DNA of 64,000 nt. It comes from Verrucomicrobiota bacterium (lineage in GTDB: Bacteria > Verrucomicrobiota > Verrucomicrobiia > Opitutales > UBA953). The stretch lies in assembly GCA_026397955.1 (NCBI GenBank), contig JAPLTV010000016.1, forward strand, positions 1 to 64,000. Reading direction: 5' to 3'. Shown in pieces: positions 41,455-52,373 of the stretch (the stretch's first letter is position 1; every line of letters begins with the position of its first letter). The notes under the pieces are model-generated. The model searched no databases and had not been told where the DNA came from. It saw nothing but the letters and a program-made list of their open reading frames with translations. The position numbers and the translations under genes were made by a program.

Positions 41455-41912
41455 GCCGCGTTGTCGACATCTCTGTCCGTCATGCTAAGACCAAGGTCTC
41501 CGCGGTCTCCGTCCAGCGCGTCGTCCACGCGCTCGACAAGCTCAAAGGATACCGTTGCCCCGAAGGTTCGCTCTCCATCGCCTTCCTTGGCGACAAGGAG
41601 ACCGCCAAGCTCCACGACGAATTCCTGGGCGACCCGACCGTGACCGACGTGATCACGTTCGTCGGCGAAGAGCACCCTGGCGAAGCGTTCGCCGGTGAGA
41701 TCTGTGTGAACATCGATCAGGCCCGCCGGGCCGCGAAGGAGCACGGCGTCACGCTGGCCACCGAGCTGCGTCTCTACGTGGCGCACGGCTGGCTGCACCT
41801 TTCCGGCTTGCGCGACGGTAATCGCAAAGAGTCCGCCGCCATGCGCGTCGGCGAGGCTGTGGCGGTCTCCCACCTCGACAAGCTGGGCGCCAAGCTGCGC
41901 GTCCGCGATTAA
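41451..41912 (+). CDS. ybeY: Endoribonuclease YbeY (rRNA maturation)
   Basis: LHDEFLGDPTVTDVITF, LRLYVAHGWLHLSGLRDG. Confidence 0.93.
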   Translation: MSRVVDISVRHAKTKVSAVSVQRVVHALDKLKGYRCPEGSLSIAFLGDKETAKLHDEFLGDPTVTDVITFVGEEHPGEAFAGEICVNIDQARRAAKEHGVTLATELRLYVAHGWLHLSGLRDGNRKESAAMRVGEAVAVSHLDKLGAKLRVRD

Positions 41913-41954
41913 CGGACTCGCCCTCGGGGCTGTCCGCGTCCAACTTCCCCGCTG

Positions 41955-42614
41955 ATGAAGCGTACCGTCATCATTCACTCCGGTGGCATGGATTCCACCG
42001 TCCTCCTGGCCCATCTCGTGGCCGAGGGCAGGGAAGTCCATGCGCTGTCGGTCGACTACGGTCAGCGCCATCGCCGCGAACTCGTGGCCGCCGCCGAGAT
42101 CTGCGCCCATTATAAGGTACCGCACCGCATCGCTGATCTGCGTGGGTTGACGCCGCTCTTCGGCGCCAATGCGCTCACGGATTCCCATATCGACGTCCCC
42201 GAAGGTCACTACGAGGAGGCCAGCATGAAGGCCACCGTCGTGCCCAACCGGAACATGCTCCTCATCGCGACCGCCGCCGCCTGGGCGATGTCGCTCAAGG
42301 CCACTTCGGTCGCGTATGGCGCGCACGGCGGAGACCACGCCATCTATCCCGATTGTCGCCCGGCTTTCGCGGACGCCTTGGATAAGGCCATCCGTCTCGC
42401 TGATTGGCATGAGGTCTCCCTTGAACGCCCGTTCGTCGGCATGGACAAGACGGCTATCGTGAAGCGTGGCGTCGAGCTCGGCGTCCCCTTCGCTTTGACC
42501 TGGTCGTGTTACGTCGGCGGCGACAAGCATTGCGGCAAGTGCGGTACCTGCGTGGAGCGCAAGGAGGCTTTCCTGCGCGCCGGCGTGCAGGATCCGACTC
42601 CCTACGTCGGGTAG
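41955..42614 (+). CDS. queC: 7-cyano-7-deazaguanine synthase
   Basis: [51 protein letters not shown]. Confidence 0.97.
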   Translation: MKRTVIIHSGGMDSTVLLAHLVAEGREVHALSVDYGQRHRRELVAAAEICAHYKVPHRIADLRGLTPLFGANALTDSHIDVPEGHYEEASMKATVVPNRNMLLIATAAAWAMSLKATSVAYGAHGGDHAIYPDCRPAFADALDKAIRLADWHEVSLERPFVGMDKTAIVKRGVELGVPFALTWSCYVGGDKHCGKCGTCVERKEAFLRAGVQDPTPYVG

Positions 42615-42702
42615 TCTTATTCTTAAGATAAGCAGAGGTAACACCTTGGGGCCTGACGGTCATTGGGATTGCGCCGACCTGCCTGGGTGGCAATTTGAAC
42701 CC

Positions 42703-42852
42703 GTGCTCCGCCGTCTTCGTAAACCCTTCGCCTGGCTCGCCCTCGTGGCGTGGCTGGCCGCGTCCGGTTTGTCGTGGGACCTCCTGCAGGTCGTGGCTTG
42801 GACGAAGATGTCGGTCGATAACGCCACCCGATTATACGCGTCCTTCGGATGA
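42703..42852 (+). CDS. Small membrane protein, possibly truncated
   Basis: VLRRLRKPFAWLALVAWLAASGLSWDLLQVVAWTKMSVDNATRLYASFG; GTG start inferred from ORF 42646..42852. Confidence 0.4.
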   Translation: MLRRLRKPFAWLALVAWLAASGLSWDLLQVVAWTKMSVDNATRLYASFG

Positions 42853-43044
42853 GGTGAGCGTGTCACGCGTGGCTGAGGTGCCCGTACCACCGCCGCGAGC
42901 GCTCGGCTGATCACCGTTGCGGGCTGCGGTCAGTCGGCTCGCGCGTGGCATCCATCATCCTTCCCAAGTCGCACCCACTCGGTGCGCATCGTCGACTGCG
43001 CGGTCCGCCACACCTGCGTCGAAGACACCCTAAAATCACACATC

Positions 43045-44046
43045 ATGAAGGCTTACTTCTTCTCCGAGCGCACCACGCGGGTCGCGCTCCTCCTACTCCT
43101 CGCGCTCGGCGCTTATACCGAAGCGCAGGCCTGTCCCTGCGGCTGCGTAAAGATCTGCGTCGATAACCTGGCCGATCGTCCGGCTGTCTCCGCGGCTAGT
43201 CCGTTCGTGCTCGACGTGCGTTTCGACGCCATCGACCAGAACGAGCGTAACGATGCGGCCCACGCCCATTGGTATGGCTCGCACTTCCTCACGACCGCCA
43301 CGGTCGAGACGCAGCTGGGCGGTCAGACCTGGTTCCTCTCGGTCCCGCGCGTCGAACGTCACCTGCATACCGACAAGACGGCCCTTGGGGCGATCAACTA
43401 CGACCAGACGGTCGTCGGCCTAGGTGACATCACCGTCGGCACGCGTTTCGACTGGAACGGTTTCACCGTCAACGCCGGCGTCAAGCTGCCCACGGGCAAG
43501 GACGACATCGTCTTCGCCGACCCCGATGGCGGCCTGTCGCGTCGCTACCTGCAGCCGGGCACCGGTTCGACCGACGTGCTGGCCGGACTCCGTAAGGACT
43601 TCGGCGCCGCCGGTTCGGCTTGGTCCGAGTTCGTGCAGCTGCAGGCGGAAGGAGCGATCGCTTCGGATGTGAACTTCCGTCCGGGTACGACGCTCTCGCT
43701 GAGCGCCGGCGTGCGTTACAAGCTGACCGACAGCCTCGCGGCCTCGCTGCAGGGTTCGCTGCTCCGTCAGTTCCGCGACAAGAACACCATGCGTCTCGAC
43801 CCGACGACTCAGCGTCAGGTCGCCGCTCCGTCTAAGTCGGTCTACGATGAGGATCTCGAGTCGGGCGGTCTGACGACCAGTCTGGCGGCCGGCCTGTCGT
43901 ATAAGATCAGCGGCGCCACCAGCGCGTATCTGTTCTACAGCCAGCCGGTGGAGACCCGCAACTACGTCGCCAAGAGCGCCACGTCCCTCGTCAATCCGGT
44001 GCACGCCACCGCGATTTGGTCGCTGGGACTCTCGCACTCGTTCTAA
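43045..44046 (+). CDS. Exported outer-membrane beta-barrel-like protein with Cys-rich N-terminus
   Basis: Signal peptide then ACPCGCVKICVDN; repeated amphipathic strands; C-terminal IWSLGLSHSF ending in aromatic residue. Confidence 0.7.
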   Translation: MKAYFFSERTTRVALLLLLALGAYTEAQACPCGCVKICVDNLADRPAVSAASPFVLDVRFDAIDQNERNDAAHAHWYGSHFLTTATVETQLGGQTWFLSVPRVERHLHTDKTALGAINYDQTVVGLGDITVGTRFDWNGFTVNAGVKLPTGKDDIVFADPDGGLSRRYLQPGTGSTDVLAGLRKDFGAAGSAWSEFVQLQAEGAIASDVNFRPGTTLSLSAGVRYKLTDSLAASLQGSLLRQFRDKNTMRLDPTTQRQVAAPSKSVYDEDLESGGLTTSLAAGLSYKISGATSAYLFYSQPVETRNYVAKSATSLVNPVHATAIWSLGLSHSF

Positions 44047-44070
44047 GCGAACCCGCTTCATCGCCTTGCG

Positions 44071-44107
44071 AGGCCTGCCGTATGAGGATGCGGCAGGCCT
44101 CTTTTTT
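44071..44107 (+). terminator. Rho-independent terminator
   Basis: AGGCCTGCCG-10 nt-CGGCAGGCCT then CTTTTTT. Confidence 0.95.
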
Positions 44108-44182
44108 GGGCCTTTTACGCAGGGGAGGGGCTTCATCTTCCTTGCGACCGGGCCATTCGCCCTCCTATCTGCTGGCTGTCCC

Positions 44183-44617
44183 ATGTTCACCTGCAGCAAG
44201 ACCTATCGCGACATCCCGTTCGCCCACCGGCAGCACCGGCACGACGGGCATTGCTCGTTTCTGCACGGTCATAACTGGGGCATCGAGATCGAGTTCGGTT
44301 GCGAGCAGCTCGATGAGCGCGGCTTCGTCGTGGACTTCGGCGGCCTCGCTTTCCTGAAGACCTGGATCGCCGATCATCTCGATCACGCCTGTCTCTTTGC
44401 TAAGGAAGACCCGATCCGCGAGCAGCTCCTCAAGGATTACCCCAAGCTTTTCCGTCCGCTCGTCATCGATTCCGTCTCCACCGAAGGCATCGCAAAGTTC
44501 CTCTTCGAGACCTTTGACCCGATGGTCCGCAAGGAGACCAGCGGTCGCGCCTGGGTCCGGCAGATCATCCTGCACGAGGACACCAAGAACAAGGCGAGCT
44601 ACCAGCCGAAGGCCTGA
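44183..44617 (+). CDS. queD: 6-carboxytetrahydropterin synthase
   Basis: IPFAHRQHRHDGHCSFLHGHNWGIEIEF...VDFGGL. Confidence 0.93.
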   Translation: MFTCSKTYRDIPFAHRQHRHDGHCSFLHGHNWGIEIEFGCEQLDERGFVVDFGGLAFLKTWIADHLDHACLFAKEDPIREQLLKDYPKLFRPLVIDSVSTEGIAKFLFETFDPMVRKETSGRAWVRQIILHEDTKNKASYQPKA

Positions 44618-44619
44618 CC

Positions 44620-45303
44620 ATGGCAGAGCTCTACCCCGTCAATGAGACGTTCCTCAGTTGGCAGGGGGAAGGGGTCCATCTTGGCCGCAAGGCCTTCTTC
44701 ATCCGCCTGCAGGGATGCCCCGTAAAGTGCGCCTGGTGCGACTCCGCGTCCACCTGGCATCCGCAGTTCGTCCCCAAGCAGGTCCGCAAGGCTTCGGCTG
44801 GGGAACTGGCCGATGAGGCCGCCGCCGCCCGCCCGGAATTCGTGGTGCTGACCGGGGGCGAGCCCTGCATCCACGATTTGACCGCTTTGCTGGCCGCCAT
44901 GGCCTCGATCGGACTCAAGGTTCACCTCGAGACCTGCGGGGCCTACCCGATTGCCTCAGGCTTCGCCTGGGTGACCGTCAGCCCCAAGTGGGCTAAGCCG
45001 CCCTTGGCTGAATCCCTGGCTCGGGCGGACGAGGTCAAACTCATCGTCGAGGCGCCGGATAGCATCACCCGCTGGACCGAGGCCGTCGGCGGCAAGTGGC
45101 TTAGCCCGAACGTCTGGCTCCACCCGGAATGGTCGCGTCGGGCCGATCCAGCCGTATTGCGGACCATTACCGAGCAGGTGAAGCAGGGGGGTGCCCCGTA
45201 TCGGGCAGGTTGGCAGGTCCATAAGCCCTATTCGGCCGACAGTCTGGACGCTCGAGCCCGGCCGCCGGCGCCCTTGGGCGGCGACGTCGCCAAGGGTTTC
45301 TGA
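44620..45303 (+). CDS. queE: 7-carboxy-7-deazaguanine synthase (radical SAM)
   Basis: [32 protein letters not shown] (CxxxCxxC), [13 protein letters not shown]. Confidence 0.95.
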   Translation: MAELYPVNETFLSWQGEGVHLGRKAFFIRLQGCPVKCAWCDSASTWHPQFVPKQVRKASAGELADEAAAARPEFVVLTGGEPCIHDLTALLAAMASIGLKVHLETCGAYPIASGFAWVTVSPKWAKPPLAESLARADEVKLIVEAPDSITRWTEAVGGKWLSPNVWLHPEWSRRADPAVLRTITEQVKQGGAPYRAGWQVHKPYSADSLDARARPPAPLGGDVAKGF

Positions 45304-45415
45304 GCAGGCCGGCGACGCTTGTCGGTCTCATGCCGGACCTCGGGTTTGGGACTATCTTCGAATGGGAACTTTTTTTGCTTCACTCGGGGGCGGAACCCTC
45401 ATTCAAAACGACCTC

Positions 45416-46573
45416 ATGAACCGACCTGCCGTGCTCGCTCTTGAAGATGGAACCATTCTTCGGGGCAGGGCGTTCGGAGCCACGGCCACCCTCTGCGGAG
45501 AAGTCGTGTTCAACACGAGCATGACCGGCTACCAGGAGATCCTCACGGACCCTTCCTACTTCGGCCAGATCGTCACCATGACGACCCCGCAGATCGGCAA
45601 CTACGGCGTGAACGAAGATGACTTCGAATCCGCCCGCCCGCACGTCGCCGGTTTTGTCGTGCGCGACCTTTCGCCCATCGTCTCCAACTGGCGCGCCACG
45701 ACCGACCTGAGCACCTGGCTCACGAAGTATGGCATCCCTGGCATCGAAGGCGTCGACACCCGCTCGCTTACCAAGAAGCTGCGCTCCGCCGGCGTGATGA
45801 AGGCCTGCCTCTCCACCGAAGGCATCACTGACGAGGAAGCCCTCAAGCGCGCCCGCGCCTGGACCGGCACCGTCGGCGCTGACTTCGTCAAGGACGTCAC
45901 CTGCAAGGCGCCTTACCACTACAACGCCAATGCCGGCGACTGCGAGGCCTTCACCGTGCCGGGCACGCATCTCAACAAGCCCAAGGCTCGCGCCAAGAAG
46001 TACCGCATCGCGGCCTATGACTTCGGCGCCAAGACCTCGATCTTCCGTCGCCTCGTCGCCTCCGGTTTCGACGTGCACGTCTTCCCGGCCCGCACCCCGG
46101 CTTCCGAGATCCGCGCCTTCAATCCTGACGGCGTGTTCCTCTCCAACGGCCCGGGCGATCCCGCCGCCCTGAAGTATGCCCACGAAGCCGTGGCCGACCT
46201 CATTAAGACCTACCCGGTCTTCGGCATCTGCCTCGGTCACCAGATTATCACGCACGCCATCGGCGCCTCGACTTACAAGCTGAAGTTCGGCCACCGCGGC
46301 GGCAACCAGCCTGTCAAGAACACCGAAGAAGACCGCGTGGCCATCACCGCCCAGAACCACGGCTTCGCCTCGAAGCGCGAGGATCTCGAGCGCTGCGGTG
46401 CCATCGTCACCGAAGTGAACCTGAACGACGACACGGTCTCTGGCCTGCGTCTCAAGGATAAGCCGGTCTTCTCCGTCCAGTATCACCCGGAAGCCGGCCC
46501 TGGGCCGAACGACGCGGATGTGCTCTTCGATCGGTTCTACGACCTGATTGCCAAGAGCAAGGGCGCTAAATAA
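45416..46573 (+). CDS. carA: Carbamoyl-phosphate synthase small subunit
   Basis: [70 protein letters not shown]. Confidence 0.97.
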   Translation: MNRPAVLALEDGTILRGRAFGATATLCGEVVFNTSMTGYQEILTDPSYFGQIVTMTTPQIGNYGVNEDDFESARPHVAGFVVRDLSPIVSNWRATTDLSTWLTKYGIPGIEGVDTRSLTKKLRSAGVMKACLSTEGITDEEALKRARAWTGTVGADFVKDVTCKAPYHYNANAGDCEAFTVPGTHLNKPKARAKKYRIAAYDFGAKTSIFRRLVASGFDVHVFPARTPASEIRAFNPDGVFLSNGPGDPAALKYAHEAVADLIKTYPVFGICLGHQIITHAIGASTYKLKFGHRGGNQPVKNTEEDRVAITAQNHGFASKREDLERCGAIVTEVNLNDDTVSGLRLKDKPVFSVQYHPEAGPGPNDADVLFDRFYDLIAKSKGAK

Positions 46574-46583
46574 GCCCAACGCC

Positions 46584-47099
46584 ATGGCTGCACGACTTCT
46601 CGCAGCCCTTTGCTTCGCCCTCGGCCTCGCCGGTTGCGCGTCGTCGTCTCCCCGTTCCCCGGAGGAGGCCTTGACTCGTCTCATCGAAGACGCCGTCGCC
46701 GGCCGTTCCTCGTCGGATCGGTATCACAACGTCGACCCCGTCGATGAAGACACCATCAAGCAGTTCGTCTATGTCGAGGAGTGGCTCGACGTGAACGGCG
46801 AGTCCGTCGTGGGCGTACGCCCGGGCACGATCCCCGTTGAAGGCTCGTTCCGTTTCACGCGCTTGGCCGACGGCCGCTCGACTTATCTCATCTCGTACGG
46901 CTGGCCCGGCCCGCAGGTGCGCTCACGCGTGCTGCGCCCGGCGCCTGGTTCGAAGATCATGCTCCTCGGCTGGTCGGATCTGTTGCCTTGGGAGCAGCTC
47001 GGCGCCGTCTGCGTCATCACGACGCCGCGCGAGATGGCCGACGAAGAGAATCACCCGTGCAAGCAGGCCTTCGTCTTCAAGGTCGAGGCGCCCCGTTGA
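46584..47099 (+). CDS. Hypothetical lipoprotein
   Basis: MAARLLAALCFALGLAGCASS lipobox. Confidence 0.65.
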   Translation: MAARLLAALCFALGLAGCASSSPRSPEEALTRLIEDAVAGRSSSDRYHNVDPVDEDTIKQFVYVEEWLDVNGESVVGVRPGTIPVEGSFRFTRLADGRSTYLISYGWPGPQVRSRVLRPAPGSKIMLLGWSDLLPWEQLGAVCVITTPREMADEENHPCKQAFVFKVEAPR

Positions 47100-47108
47100 G
47101 CGGAGGCC

Positions 47109-49139
47109 TCAGAGCTCGACCTGCATTCCCAGCTCGACCACGCGGCCGGGCGGCAGATTGAAGTAGGCCGTCGCCGAAAGGGAATTACGGTTGAGCACTT
47201 CGAACAGCTTTTCCTGGACGGCGTTGAGCGAGAAGCCGGTCGTCGCGCGGACAATCGTCTCGCGGCTGAGGAAGTAGGTCACCTCGAGCGGATTGGGTGC
47301 GATGCCCATTTCCTGGTACGCCGCATCCAGCACCGGGAAGACATCCTGCTTCTCGCGGAAGCCGAACGTACCCGTGACGCTGAGGACGGAGGGGAATTCC
47401 TCATGGCTATCTATCTTGCAGAACTTCGGTCCGCGGGTGTTGAAGCTCACGCGGTCCGACATCGGTACGATGGCACGATCCTCGTCGACCTTGAGTGTGA
47501 CGACGATGATATGATCATGAAGCGCACGGTTATGCTTGAGGTTGTGGGCCAGGGCCATTGGCACGGCCTTGGTCGAGCCGGCAAGATAGATTGCCGTTCC
47601 CTTCACGCGCGCGAACTTGCCCGCGACGAACCGGTCTTCGACGCTATCGAGGAAGTTCTCAAAGTCGCCGGCGGCCTCGCCTTCGCTCAGTTTTTGCTTC
47701 ATCGCGATGCGGCCCTTATTCCAGACGGCCATCAGGTAGTAGACGATGATGCCAATCAGCAGTGGCATCCAGCCGTTGGGCAGAATCTTATGCGAATTAC
47801 CGAGGACAAAGAGGACTTCTAGCAGGATGAAGGGCGTGAGCAGTGCATAGGCGCCGGCGGAAGGGATGTTCAACTTGTGGCGGAGGTACTGTCCAAAGAG
47901 GATCGTGGTCACCAGCATCGTGAGGCTCACCGCAATACCGTAGGCGCTGGCGAGGTTCTCGGAGGTCTCGTAATGCAGGACCAGGTAGATCGATCCGGTC
48001 ATGAGGAGCCAGTTGATGATCGGAACGTAGACCTGTCCTGATTCATGGTCGGAAGTACGGTCGATGCGCATGCGGGGCAGGTAGTTCAGCTGAATCGCCT
48101 GCATGGTGATCGAGAACGCGCCGGCGATGAGGGCCTGCGAGGCGATGATGGCCGCGAGCGTCGCGATGACCACGAGCGGAATCTGCGCCCAGTTCGGCGC
48201 CATGTTGAAGAAGGGATTGAAGCCGGGCTCCAGGAGTTCAGCTGGGTGCGCGAGAGCCCATGCTCCCTGGCCGAGGTAGTTCAGGATGAGGGCAGGGAAG
48301 ACGATGAAGCACCACGCCGCACGGATCGGCTTCTGCCCGAAGTGGCCCATGTCCGCGTAAAGTGCTTCGGCTCCCGTCACCGAGAGGAAGACCGCACCGA
48401 GGATCAGAATGCCCAGCCCGGGGTGGGTAATAAGTAGATGTAGCCCTTCGAGCGGGTTGAAAGCCCACATGATCTGCCCGAGGACTGCATGGTTCAGCAC
48501 CAGTGAGAGGACACCAAGGCCGCCGATCACGGCGAACCACACCATGGTGATCGGACCGAAATACATACCGACGCGGCCGGTGCCGATCTTCTGGAGCCAA
48601 AAGATACCTACGAGGATCAGGACGGCTGCAGTGGGGATGAAGTATTTGAGGAAACCGGCGGAGAGGGGTCCGTGCAGACGCTCGTTGGCTTCCTTGACGC
48701 CTTCCAGTGCGGATACGACCGAGATGGCCGGGGTGATGACGCCGTCGCCATAGAGCAGGGCAGCTCCGAAGACGCCGAGGAGGACGAGGACGCTCCGGTG
48801 CTTCCGCTTGGTCTTCTCCTTATCCTTGGCGGATGCGAGGGAGACCAAGGTCATGATGCCGCCTTCACCGTCCTCGTTGGCTTCCATGACCAAGAGGACA
48901 TATTTCACCATCACCACGAAAATGAGTGACCAGATGATGAGCGAAAGGATCGGGACCACTTGCGATGAGCCCAGAATGTTAGAATCCGCGTCCTTGACCC
49001 GTAGGCATTCCTTAAAGGCGTAGAGCGGGCTGGTCCCGATGTCACCGAAGACCACTCCCAGCGCAGCGATGGTGGCCGCCACAGTGAGGGGTTTGACGGG
49101 GGCGGAGCCTTCGATAGGCTCCTGGGCGGGCTGGCTCAT
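47109..49139 (-). CDS. kup: KUP-family potassium uptake protein
   Basis: AALGVVFGDIGTSPLYAFKECL, GDGVITPAISVVSALEGV, FFLSRETIVRA-like end. Confidence 0.96.
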   Translation of the reverse strand: MSQPAQEPIEGSAPVKPLTVAATIAALGVVFGDIGTSPLYAFKECLRVKDADSNILGSSQVVPILSLIIWSLIFVVMVKYVLLVMEANEDGEGGIMTLVSLASAKDKEKTKRKHRSVLVLLGVFGAALLYGDGVITPAISVVSALEGVKEANERLHGPLSAGFLKYFIPTAAVLILVGIFWLQKIGTGRVGMYFGPITMVWFAVIGGLGVLSLVLNHAVLGQIMWAFNPLEGLHLLITHPGLGILILGAVFLSVTGAEALYADMGHFGQKPIRAAWCFIVFPALILNYLGQGAWALAHPAELLEPGFNPFFNMAPNWAQIPLVVIATLAAIIASQALIAGAFSITMQAIQLNYLPRMRIDRTSDHESGQVYVPIINWLLMTGSIYLVLHYETSENLASAYGIAVSLTMLVTTILFGQYLRHKLNIPSAGAYALLTPFILLEVLFVLGNSHKILPNGWMPLLIGIIVYYLMAVWNKGRIAMKQKLSEGEAAGDFENFLDSVEDRFVAGKFARVKGTAIYLAGSTKAVPMALAHNLKHNRALHDHIIVVTLKVDEDRAIVPMSDRVSFNTRGPKFCKIDSHEEFPSVLSVTGTFGFREKQDVFPVLDAAYQEMGIAPNPLEVTYFLSRETIVRATTGFSLNAVQEKLFEVLNRNSLSATAYFNLPPGRVVELGMQVEL

Positions 49140-49269
49140 GGAGAGTTATTCACAATGACAGGTCCTGAGGGGTAATCAAAGCCAATCGGGGCGTGCTGGG
49201 GCTTGCTTTTTTGCCCTTAAATCGCATCTCCAGACGTTCCCTTTCCCTGCTTTCCAAACAATACGAACA

Positions 49270-49611
49270 ATGAATATCATCCAAACTGTTATCAATCAAG
49301 GTTTTGCGGCAGACGTGCCTGCTGGGGCTACTCAGGAAGCATTCAATCCTGTCAGCCTGCTCTTCCCGCTCCTGATGCTTGCGGGCATGTACTTCCTGCT
49401 CATTGCCCCCCAGCGCAAGCGCCAGAAGGAGCTCGAAAAGCTCCAGTCCGATCTCGCCGTGGGCGATAAGGTCCTGGCTGCCGGCGGCATCTACGGTCGC
49501 GTGGTCTCCATCAAGGAAGACCGTATCACCCTTGAACTCGATTCCGGCCGTCTGGTCGTCCACAAGTCCGCAATCATGGGCAAGGACGTCGACGCCGTCG
49601 TCCAGGCCTAA
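49270..49611 (+). CDS. yajC: Preprotein translocase subunit YajC
   Basis: MLAGMYFLLIAPQRKRQKELEKLQSDLAVGDKVLAAGGIYGRV. Confidence 0.95.
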   Translation: MNIIQTVINQGFAADVPAGATQEAFNPVSLLFPLLMLAGMYFLLIAPQRKRQKELEKLQSDLAVGDKVLAAGGIYGRVVSIKEDRITLELDSGRLVVHKSAIMGKDVDAVVQA

Positions 49612-49641
49612 GGACGTTCACCCCTTACCGACCCTGACACA

Positions 49642-52359
49642 ATGACATCCAGGACCTGGTTCTGGAAGATCGCGGTTTCGCTCGTCGCCCTGGCTGTCGC
49701 CTGGTTCGAGTTCCACCCGATCGCTCCGATCCCTCTCGACCAGTTCGTGCCCGCGCAGGTCATCGCGCAGAAGCCCGAATTCGACAAGCTCCACGCCGAA
49801 GCCCTCGAGCGTGTGAAACATTACAAGGACGCCGCCGTCGCGGCCGACAAGAAGTCGGTCTCCTACTTCCAGGCCTTGCGTGACATCGGCGAAGGCCGTG
49901 GTCGCGCCGCCCCGGTCGACTTCCGTCCGTTCTTCTTCACCGAAGCCCAGATCGTCCGCGAGCCTGACCAGGCTAAGCGCAACGGCATCGTGCTCAAGCA
50001 GCTGATGGTCGCCTCTCAGGGCCGTCTCAAGCTCGGTCTCGACCTGCAGGGTGGGGTGTCCTTCACGCTCAAGGTCGACCCGACCGGTGCTGAATCCGGT
50101 GAGAAGACCGCGGGCGACAAGTCCAACGTCTCCCATGCGGATATGGTCAACCAGGCCCTCCAGGTCATGGAGCAGCGCGTCAATCAGTTCGGCGTCGCCG
50201 AGCCGGTCCTCCGCCCCGTGGGCGACCTCTCCCTTGAGGTCCAACTCCCCGGCGAAGACGCTGCCAATAATCCCGACGTCATCGATGCGCTGAAGAAGCC
50301 TGCGAAGCTCGAGTTCCGCCAAGTGTACCGCACCGAGCGGCCCGCCCCGACCGACCGCGAGCATTCGCTTCGCTCGATGCCCGTGGATCCGATGCTGGGC
50401 GATGCTTCCGCAATCTCGACCTACGAGGTGCTCACGCTCCGCGACGTCGATAACCGTTCCGGCGAAATCGCCATCAACCGTTACTACGTCCGCAAGGCCG
50501 CCGACGCCACCGGCAAGATTATCAAGGCCGCTTCCGGCCGCTCCGATGACGGCATCTCCTTCTACGTGGACATGAAGTTCACCGACGAAGGCTCCAAGAA
50601 GTTCGGTGACCTCACCGCCAAGATCGCCGAAGGCAACTCCCGCTCCATCGGCCAGCTCGCCATCGTCCTCGACGGCAAGCTGCAGTCCGCACCGACCGTG
50701 CGCGAAGCCATCCGTAGCACCGGCGCGACCATCACCGGCTCCTTCTCCCGCGAAGAGGCCGTCGAGCTCGCCAACGTGCTCAATAACCCCCTCGAATTCC
50801 CGCTGATCACCCAAGACGTCACCTCCGTCGGTCCTTCGCTCGCGAAGGATGCCCAAGGTAAGTCCGTGGTGGCCTCCCTCGTGGCCGTCGGCCTCGTCGT
50901 CTTCTTCATGGTCGGGTTCTACGTCTGGGGCGGCTTCATCGCCATCCTCGGCATGATCCTCAACTTGGTCATGATCCTCGGCGCCTTGGCCTACTTCGGC
51001 GCCACGATCACGCTGCCCGGCGTCGCCGCGCTCGTGCTCACGCTCGGCATGGCCGTCGATGCCAACATCCTGATCTTCGAGCGTGTCCGTGAAGAGGCCG
51101 CCTTAGGCAAGGACCGCTCCGTGGCCCTGCGCGAGGGTTATGCCCGCGCCACCTGGACGATCGTCGACGCCAATCTGACGACGTTGCTGACCGCCCTCAT
51201 CCTCGTCTTCATGGGCTCCGGTCCCATCCGAGGCTTCGGTATCACGCTGACCATCGGTATCTTCACCACGGTGTTCACGTCGCTGGTGACCTGCCGTGGC
51301 CTGCAGGAACTGGCGATTTCCCGCGGCGTGATGACGCGCGTCTTCGGCCTGCCGGTCTTCAAGCCGACGCTCGATATCCCGTTCCTTAACTTCGCTCGAC
51401 TCGCATTCATCGTCTCGTGGCTCATCATTGCGCTCGGCCTCGGTGAACTCGCCTACAAGGGCAAGGAAGCCTTCGGCAAAGACTTCCGCGGTGGTGAATC
51501 CGCTCTCGTGGCCATCGCTCCCGGCGCCAAGGTCGACACGGGTAAGATCGCCGCGCTGGCGACGTCTATCGGCCTAGCCGATACGACCATCACCGTGCAG
51601 ACCCCGGTGGGCGGCGGTGAACCGATTCTCCGTATCGAGACCGAACTCACCAAGGACAAGTCCAAGGGCGAGTTCGCCAATGTCGCGGCCATCGTGGGTG
51701 CCATCCAGGCCAAGAACCCCGAAATCCTCAAGGATCGGAGCGCTCCCGTCGATAAGCTGATGCTCTCCAAGGAAGCTATCGGTGGTTCCGTGAGCGGCGA
51801 GCTGCGCACCAATGCCATCTGGTCCGTTATCCTGGCACTCCTTGGTATCGGTATCTACGTGTCGCTTCGCTTTGAGACGGGCTTCGGTGTCGCCGCCATG
51901 GTGGCCACGCTCCACGACGTGCTGATGACCATCGCGCTGTTCGTCTTCTTCGGCGGTCAGTTCAATGCGACCCTCATCGCCGCGATCCTGCTCATCATCG
52001 GCTACTCGATCAACGACACGATCGTCGTCTTCGACCGAATCCGCGAGGAGCTGCAATCGAACCCGGGTCGATCGCTCCGCGATGTGATTCACTTCGCAAT
52101 CAACCGCACGCTTTCCCGTACGACCCTCACCTCTGCGACGGTCCTCCTCTGCGCCATCGCTCTCTGGGCCTTCGGTGCTGGCGATGTCCGCCTCTACGGC
52201 GAGATCTTCATCTACGGCGTGCTCACCGGAACCTTCTCCTCCATCTTCATCGCCAGCCCCGTCTTCTACTGGTGGCATAAGGGTGAACGTAAGGGCGTCG
52301 ATGCCGCGGAACTCCCGCGCACCTACTCCTGGGAGGCTGGCTCCGACAAGGACGCCTAA
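49642..52359 (+). CDS. secDF: Fused protein translocase SecD/SecF
   Basis: GLDLQGGVSFTLKV, GMAVDANILIFERVREE, second half IGYSINDTIVVFDRIREEL; single 905 aa frame. Confidence 0.97.
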   Translation: MTSRTWFWKIAVSLVALAVAWFEFHPIAPIPLDQFVPAQVIAQKPEFDKLHAEALERVKHYKDAAVAADKKSVSYFQALRDIGEGRGRAAPVDFRPFFFTEAQIVREPDQAKRNGIVLKQLMVASQGRLKLGLDLQGGVSFTLKVDPTGAESGEKTAGDKSNVSHADMVNQALQVMEQRVNQFGVAEPVLRPVGDLSLEVQLPGEDAANNPDVIDALKKPAKLEFRQVYRTERPAPTDREHSLRSMPVDPMLGDASAISTYEVLTLRDVDNRSGEIAINRYYVRKAADATGKIIKAASGRSDDGISFYVDMKFTDEGSKKFGDLTAKIAEGNSRSIGQLAIVLDGKLQSAPTVREAIRSTGATITGSFSREEAVELANVLNNPLEFPLITQDVTSVGPSLAKDAQGKSVVASLVAVGLVVFFMVGFYVWGGFIAILGMILNLVMILGALAYFGATITLPGVAALVLTLGMAVDANILIFERVREEAALGKDRSVALREGYARATWTIVDANLTTLLTALILVFMGSGPIRGFGITLTIGIFTTVFTSLVTCRGLQELAISRGVMTRVFGLPVFKPTLDIPFLNFARLAFIVSWLIIALGLGELAYKGKEAFGKDFRGGESALVAIAPGAKVDTGKIAALATSIGLADTTITVQTPVGGGEPILRIETELTKDKSKGEFANVAAIVGAIQAKNPEILKDRSAPVDKLMLSKEAIGGSVSGELRTNAIWSVILALLGIGIYVSLRFETGFGVAAMVATLHDVLMTIALFVFFGGQFNATLIAAILLIIGYSINDTIVVFDRIREELQSNPGRSLRDVIHFAINRTLSRTTLTSATVLLCAIALWAFGAGDVRLYGEIFIYGVLTGTFSSIFIASPVFYWWHKGERKGVDAAELPRTYSWEAGSDKDA

Positions 52360-52373
52360 GGGCCACCCCGCAC

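Noticed and set aside
49642-52359. SecD-SecF fusion as a novelty
   Set aside because: Fused SecDF proteins are well known in several phyla.
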